A stretch of 64,000 nucleotides of DNA from Gnetum montanum (taxonomy: Eukaryota > Streptophyta > Gnetopsida > Gnetales > Gnetaceae). Both the position numbers and the translations under genes were made by a program. This document shows, piece by piece, positions 57,930 through 64,000 of the stretch. Where the stretch lies: positions 772,061 through 836,060 of the forward strand of contig MNCI01023945.1 of assembly GCA_015680685.1 (NCBI GenBank), read 5' to 3'. Positions within the stretch are counted from its first letter, which is position 1. Each line of letters opens with the position of its first letter. The notes beneath the pieces are model-generated. The model was given only the letters and a program-made list of their open reading frames with translations, searched no databases and had not been told where the DNA came from.

Positions 57930-58830
57930 GATTACCTAGATCTTGAGCTTGAAAACATATTTGACCATGTAGTCTTGATAGAAAAGTACCTTGAATGTCC
58001 TAAGTACATAGCTAAAAACTTTGACCTTGAGGTCAGTGACATTACTAAGGACTCTCTAGCTAAGGTTCCTACCACAACACACAACAGGGAGGAGAAAATA
58101 CTTAAACTAAGTTCCTCACTTAAACCACAATAGGGCTAAGGCATCACCAAGGTCCTTCAAAATAATGTTAAAGCCTTTTCTTGGTCATACGAGAACATGC
58201 TAGGACTTGACCCATGTTTAGTACAACACAACATCATACTAGATTCTAGTATCAAACCCATTAAATAAAAAGTCTTCAAAATTAGACCAAATTTGGCCCT
58301 AGGAGTTCATGATCAAATCAAGAAACTTTACCAAGCAGGTTTCATCCAAGCTATTGATTATGCTGATTGGATGTCCAACATAGTGGTAGTTTCCAAGAAA
58401 AATGAGAGCATTTGTATTTGTATCGATTTTTGAGACCTTAGTAAGGTGACCATTAAAGATGATTTCCCATTGCCTAGTATTGATTAACTCATTGATACTA
58501 CGGCTAATCATGCCTTACTATCCTTCATGGATGGGTTCTTGGGATACAACCAAGTGACCTACCAATGAGCAATGACCTAGATATTCAATGACTACATGCT
58601 AGGATTATTGAATGATTACATTGATGAAATAGTTGTTAAGTCCAAAATAGCTAGTGTCCATACACATGACCTTGATTTAGTGCTCTGATGTTGCTTAAAA
58701 TATGAGCTTAGACTTAATCCTAAGAAGTGTATCTTTGGTGTTAAGATTGGTAAGATACTTGGTTTCATAGTGTCCAAGGTAGAAACATCCAAAAAGACTC
58801 AAGGCATGCAAACCACCCAAAAAGGTAACA
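57930..58830 (+). pseudogene. Element D reverse transcriptase remnant (Tat-like)
   Basis: Fragments: FENIFDHVVLIEKYLECPKY (57,945-58,010), KAFSWSYENMLGLDPCLVQH (58,170-58,230), GFIQAIDYADWMSNIVVVSK (58,340-58,400), DDFPLPSID, LLSFMDGFLGYNQ (58,517-58,552), then a deletion to YIDEIVVKSK (58,619-58,650) and LNPKKCIFGV. The 'ENMLGLDP' wording is typical of Tat-lineage RT. The second active-site Asp is Glu, and about 50 residues before it are missing. Stops are present. No RNase H or integrase was found after it. Confidence 0.85.
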
Positions 58831-59317
58831 CGAGAAGTAATGTTGCATGCCTAGGAAACATAAACCTAAACCAAACATACTAGAACTACAAACACAAGGT
58901 GCACATGACACTTCTTGAGTTTAAGGCTTATAATTAACTTATAAAATGTCACTAGACAACTCATCAAGAGGGATAAGTCGCTATGAAATTGATACCCTTT
59001 AAGGAGCTTTCATAGCTTCATGAAAGGAATTAATGAAAATCAAGCTAGCCTCAAAGATCTAGAAAAAAACACCACCACCAAACTCCATAGCAATAGCCAT
59101 GTTAAGTTCTATTACAACTACCAACATCCTAGCCATTAAAACCATAGGTACTAGAGTAAGTTCAAGCACACCTAGTATTAAGGATTTGATATTTGTTATC
59201 AAGGTCAACATTCTAAAGTATGTCTATATGAAGTAACACTATGATTTATTGTATACACTATCACCGTTTGATACACTATCATGGTATTTGTATCATTTAA
59301 AATTATTAGTTAAGATT
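58831..59317. other. No recognised feature
   Basis: AT-rich. Short peptides with Lys/Asn/His bias and no motif. Confidence 0.5.
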
Positions 59318-59639
59318 TGTTAAGGCAAATACTATTTTTTATGTTCAATAATTAGTTTTATCTATTTTTCATGTTTGTTCTACCAATTAACATAACAATT
59401 CTCTCAAATCTATATATATCTTTCATCCTGATGTTCACTCTAATACAAAAGTTATGTAGAAACATGTATAATTTAGTTCTTATCTAAAAGTGTTTACTCA
59501 ACTCTTAATTTCTCAATGCCATATATGTTCAAACTTCACAATGGGAACATAACATCAACATCTTTCCTATTATTAGAGTTAACATAATTATTCTCAATTT
59601 TCATTAGATCTTATGATCATTTCATCACAACAATTAACA
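59318..59639 (+). repeat. Short LTR with initiator-Met type primer site (Ty1/copia-like)
   Basis: 322 bp from TGTTAAGG to TTAACA (6-bp inverted ends TGTTAA/TTAACA). A CTATATATATC TATA-like box lies at about 59,408. It is followed by TGGTATTAGAGG at 59,640-59,651, like the plant initiator-tRNA primer site. No partner LTR was found in the window. Confidence 0.6.
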
Positions 59640-61060
59640 TGGTATTAGAGGTAGCTTATGATGAATTTGTTCATCTAAATCATGGACACATTACAATGAT
59701 AGAGATTTTGGATGCATTAAATGCATAGGTAAGTATAAAAATAAAGTTACAACATTTTGTTCTCATATTCAAGCTCTTAATAAAATTTGCAAAATTTCTA
59801 AAGTAGTGAAGCAAATAGTGTAAATCATTCTAAGGTAGTTACACTCTTAATTTGTTGTTTTTCTTAATGGATTTTAGTAAGTTTTAGAATAACTTTAATC
59901 TTAAAACTTTGCAAAAATATCATGATAATGAGGATTTTTCATTTTCTAAAAATGGATGTAAAATTTTCAATTAATCTACTACTAAATTTAGTTTATGGTT
60001 AAGTTATTTTTTGCACATTTTCTTGGTTATTACAAAAATTTATAATTATGCATCTAATTTTTTTATATTAGCTTTTGAAACCATAACTATTTATAGTTTT
60101 CTAAGTAACTATTCACCAAAATAATTTATGGTGTAAGAGGATATAGACAACCACATGTATTTATAAAGTGGAAGCATGATATAAGATCATCTTTCCCTAG
60201 GCCTTTAGAACATGACACAACATAGAAACCATCATTGTCACCATTGCCAGCATTGCAACCAAAAGGTCATGATGGCAATACTCATAATGAGGCCTCATCC
60301 TTCAAAGATATAAGAAGGAAAATAAGGCTTCACTTTGCAATGGTAGCTTATTAGGATGTTGTGGTAAACAAGTCACACAATTTTGATGACTTCTTATAAT
60401 AAGTGAGTATTTAAGATATTTAGCTTCAAGGATTAGTGTTCAATACCATTACTTTGATTTGAGCTTGACCATGCATCTGGTGCAAGCATGTTTATCTACA
60501 AAGATGAAAAAATTTGGTCTCATACCTTTCCTATAGTTCATAGTGTTAAATGACCCATCATTGATGAAATATTTTGTGAGAACCTACAATAATAGCTACT
60601 TCAGCTTTTAGGATGAAAATACTTGAGGGTTTTCTAGAATTTAGCCCTATGGTTCTATCTTTAGATGATGAAAATAGATTATTTTGAAAATTAGAACATG
60701 TTCCCCAATAACCGATTTTTAGAATGTTTTGTTAATGAAGAACAATGGGGAAAGGGCTACATCACCACCACTACCAAAATTTTGATTTCATAGTTGAAGA
60801 TGCCTTACTTTGGCTTGGAAGATATTATTTCTTTTCATATTATAGTTAAGGATGGAAAAAACACTATCTCATGACCTCTTCTCAATCTATTCTATGCTAC
60901 AATAAAGGAAGAAAGTCAAGTGAACTAAATTTTAATCTAAACAAGGAGTTTAAGGGATAAGACTTTCATTCTATTAATCCTCATCCTCTTATTTCTCCTA
61001 TAGTTATTTTCTATTTACTTTTGAATTTGTTTTCAAAATTTGAATCTTCATATTATCACT
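59640..61060 (+). other. Interior downstream of short LTR, unrecognised
   Basis: AT-rich, many stops. A TTTGATTTGAGCTTGACCATGC-like stretch near 60,460 is only weakly reminiscent of the copia protease area. No RT or integrase seen. Confidence 0.35.
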
Positions 61061-62238
61061 ATGATAATTAAGGATCAAGAACTTAGAAGGGGGGAATGAA
61101 TAAGTTCCCCAAATCAAAATTAAAGCCACAAAAGCCATAACCAAATTTAACATGGTTCCCCAACTTGGGTAGTCCACACTCGGAGGGTAGATCACTTGCA
61201 CACCCTTGGACTTTGTTTCTCTAAAATGTGGTTTGAAAGGTACCACACCCTATACAAGCTCTAACCTCCACTTTGGAGTATTTTGTCACTGTGAAACCAC
61301 TCAACCTTGCAAGGTTCCAACAACCTTAAAAAGTTGTTTTAAGGATCCCACAACCTTTACAAATTGAGCTCTACTTTAGATTGTTTTGATGCTATACAAA
61401 CACTCAATCCCACAGGATCCCGACAAGCTCAATTGTGATGCCTTCTTGCAAGAAGCACATCAACCCTAATAGGGCAACAAGAGAAAAACAAAATCACAAG
61501 GAAATACTATAACTTAAATTATAGGTCCTTGTACTTTGAAGAAGAATTCAACAACCAATCAAATAACTAATTTTACAAATGAAATACACAAGTACAATAT
61601 ACAATGATTACTTTGATAGTGATAATTCATGCACAATACTTTCACAATACCCAAGAAAATCAAGTCTTCTTATAGCCTCAAAGTTTTTGAAAATACCTCA
61701 GAATTCATGCAATGGTTATCTAACAGCTAGTGTAAACCTCTCCTTTGAGATTTGGATGTCTCTTTGAAATTGACTTCAATTCTAAGGAGACATCTCTTTT
61801 GAAATTGGAATGTCTCTATGGAGATTTCTTTTGTTGAAAGGAGATATCTCCTATTTTTGGGAGATGTTTTCTTTGAGTCAACTCCACTTTGGCCAAGATG
61901 TCTTCTACTTCTGGGAGATGTCTTCTTAGGTTTTGAACTTTGATTCTCAAAGCTTCTTCTTAGTCATTAAAGCATCTTCTTTTATTTTGTAGTCTTCTTA
62001 CTTATCCTTGCTTCCTTGAGTTCTTGTAGTCTCCACTTAGACATATTCATACTCATTCATGCTCCCTTCACATCGACGAGAAGGTTTGGCACCTGGGAGT
62101 CCTTGTAGTATCCACTTTGAGATCTCTTTGTAGATGTCATTCTTTAAGCTCTCCTTCATACCCTACAAAAACATCACATTCCACAATATTCTATGTTCTC
62201 CATTTTCCTCAAGGTTTTGACATACCAAAATGTCAACA
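61061..62238 (-). repeat. Copia-family LTR, inverted, solo or truncated
   Basis: Minus-strand homologue of 28,289-29,625: starts TGTTGACATTTTGGTATGTC at 62,238 and runs through the AGACATCT-rich part (61,740-61,930) to the GGGAACTTATTCAT end. Neither a primer site on its left nor a polypurine tract on its right is present, so it is a solo LTR or fragment. No target duplication is visible. Confidence 0.75.
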
Positions 62239-63755
62239 ATAGTGAAAGATAAGAATAAAGAGATGGTATCTTGACTAGTTATTAAGGCTCTTTCCAAAGA
62301 AGAGAAAACTATTACAGAAGTTCCTTATTTAAAATAGCCTACTAAAGCTCAAGCTAAAATATGGAACACACTACTAAGTGACTATTTATCTTCATCCACA
62401 GTGAGATCACTTTTGGAGTAGTGCAGCTTGTAAAATAAAGTTATCCATTATGAGGTAACATTTAATTATTTCAAAACCTTTGTAGAAAAAAACCTAGTGG
62501 AGGAAATACTATATACTGAGACTTGATGAAAGGATTTTAAAAAGATCAATAAGGACAACCCTCTAGTAGTTATCTAGGGCATGATAAATAAGGAAATCAA
62601 TTAGTTGGCAATGTTCTTCTTAACTACTGTGAGTAATGATTTGTTCTATAATTTGATAATTTTGAACTACACCATAATTGATTATTATTTAAAACCCAAG
62701 GCCTTCTATACCAAGCTAAATAATAATAAGTAAATTATTGACACCACTCTAGCATAAAATGAGGGCTTAAATAAAGATTTAAAGTAAGCCTATGAAGACA
62801 AAGATAAAAGATAAATATGCTAACGTTTTTAATAAGTTTAAGAAGGAGCTATATGATGCCCTGAAGCTTACAAAGAAATAAGCTACTAAGTTAGAAGGGG
62901 ACAAATAGGTAAGGAACACTATGGGTTCTAGTACTAATCTTGAACTTGCAAGCAAAGTTTAAGAGTTAATGGTGAGAATAGTGGAGTTGAAGGTAGACAA
63001 GACAATGGTTGAATCCAAGAAGAGCTAGATACTTCCTAGAAGTGGATAGCAAACATAACTATGTAGAAATATGCTTTATCAAAAACATTTAATGATAAAA
63101 ATAATCATTAAAAAACACATTGTAAAGCTTGTAGGAACAAGTAATCACAAAGGATTTCACTTCCCACTACAACTAGTTATTATCTCTTATTTCAAAGATG
63201 AGTTATGAATTGCCAACTATATTCACAATGTATCCACCATATTTTTGTTAATAGTGTACAATGATATTAAAAATGATTTTCTCAAAAAATATTTTACATA
63301 AGAGTCTTCAAGTACTACTGTAAATGTTTCACTTTTACCATCAAAGGAACCTCCATGGCCTTTAGAATTCATAATGAAGAACACCATCCCTTATTCAACG
63401 GGTGAATCATCATCCAATATTTTTCACAATTTATTAAATGTAAATATAAAATCTTTTACTAGTTGATGATGATAGTTTATTCTTCCTTGCTTGTATTTTT
63501 TAAGACTTTGTAACTCCATATTGGATGGTGATATTATAAATCAATTTATTTTCCCATGATAAGCATACTTTATTTTTTACTTATTGATATATACTTTATG
63601 TTAGAATAAATTTTAAGAGAGATTGACATCCCTAGTATCTATAGCCATTTTTTTTACATTTCGAAAGAGTTTAAAAGGTGAAAATAATTTATAACATGAT
63701 TTTAGAAGAATAAACTTATAGTCATATTACATTTTATAATGATAGCTTTACTAAT
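62239..63755. other. No recognised feature
   Basis: AT-rich. Weakly coding Lys/Asn-rich fragments (ELMVRIVELKVDKTMVESKK near 62,975; SLLPSKEPPWPLEFIMKN near 63,340) lack motifs. Probably decayed retroelement gag. Confidence 0.45.
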
Positions 63756-64000
63756 TGATGAGTGGCGAGGTACCCCTACACTCAACCATACGAATACGAG
63801 CGTACACGCGCGATCTGGTCGAACTCCGCAGACTAAATGCCTTAACGCCACAAGAAACACTTGGGGTTAATCGTTCATTGTCTTCCCAGGCTTGCTTGTA
63901 AGTGTCACGGTGTATGGTTAAGCAAGTCTGAGGTATGTGATTTTTTTGGTATTTTCGGCTTATCTTCTATGCTATCAGGGGAAAGGGTTGAGAAACTAAC
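63756..64000 (-). repeat. A-family LTR, minus strand, cut by window end
   Basis: Begins TGATGAGTGGCGAGGTACCC, the reverse complement of the element A LTR end, and continues with the same ACTCAACCATA segment. No primer site lies to its left, so it is a 3' or solo LTR. Flank CTAAT (63,751-63,755) is the candidate target duplication. Confidence 0.8.

Overview
The window is plant nuclear DNA and looks like a gymnosperm, probably a conifer. One compact host gene carries a retrotransposon-filled intron of about 9 kb, and the rest is old, nested LTR retrotransposons, SINE and foldback elements and degenerate minisatellites. No bacterial, organellar, rRNA, tRNA-gene or CRISPR content was recognised. 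The species call is inference from architecture only.

The one intact host gene (minus strand, coding 19,286 to 8,638) encodes a 296-residue otubain-type deubiquitinase (OTUB1-like). It has eight exons with matching phases, a TATA box at 19,631-19,640, one 9,132-bp first intron and six introns of 79-165 bp, one of them apparently GC-AG. Intron 1 holds a chromovirus-type Ty3/gypsy remnant with a tandemly duplicated reverse-transcriptase segment. Downstream, the 3' tail of the gene (last 10 codons plus about 1.2 kb) is present a second time in inverted orientation at 5,257-6,484. That copy is cut off by an LTR element that fills the left edge.

Left edge (1-5,254): a minus-strand Ty3/gypsy element with 5' LTR, tRNA-Asp type primer site and broken gag. 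It seems to lack pol and has an open frame running off the edge. Region 19.6-21.7 kb: OTUB promoter, a MITE-like foldback, two head-to-head tRNA-derived SINEs, a perfect 92-bp tandem duplication and a C-rich tract.

Region 22-45 kb is a three-level nest. A minus-strand Tat-like Ty3/gypsy element (C) is split by a Ty1/copia-type element (LTRs 28,289-29,625 and 42,713-43,966). That element is itself split by a complete 9,904-bp Athila/Tat-like Ty3/gypsy element (A, 30,592-40,495) with two 808-bp LTRs and a perfect TCATT target duplication.

Region 45-59 kb holds an unrecognised spliced-looking reading frame on the plus strand, then a plus-strand relative of C (element D). D carries, antisense to itself and between protease and RT, a decayed multi-exon gene with in-phase splice sites. 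Region 59-64 kb has a short copia-type LTR with primer site, a solo LTR of the copia family and the start of another A-family LTR.

The host gene supplies ubiquitin-removal function. All other coding sequence is transposon-derived and broken by stops and frameshifts, in element A often of C-to-T/G-to-A type. The best candidates for something undescribed are the antisense spliced gene inside the Tat-like element, the AGTCATGGGGG motif recurring through the A family, the paired U3 palindromes, and the inverted duplicate of the OTUB 3' end.
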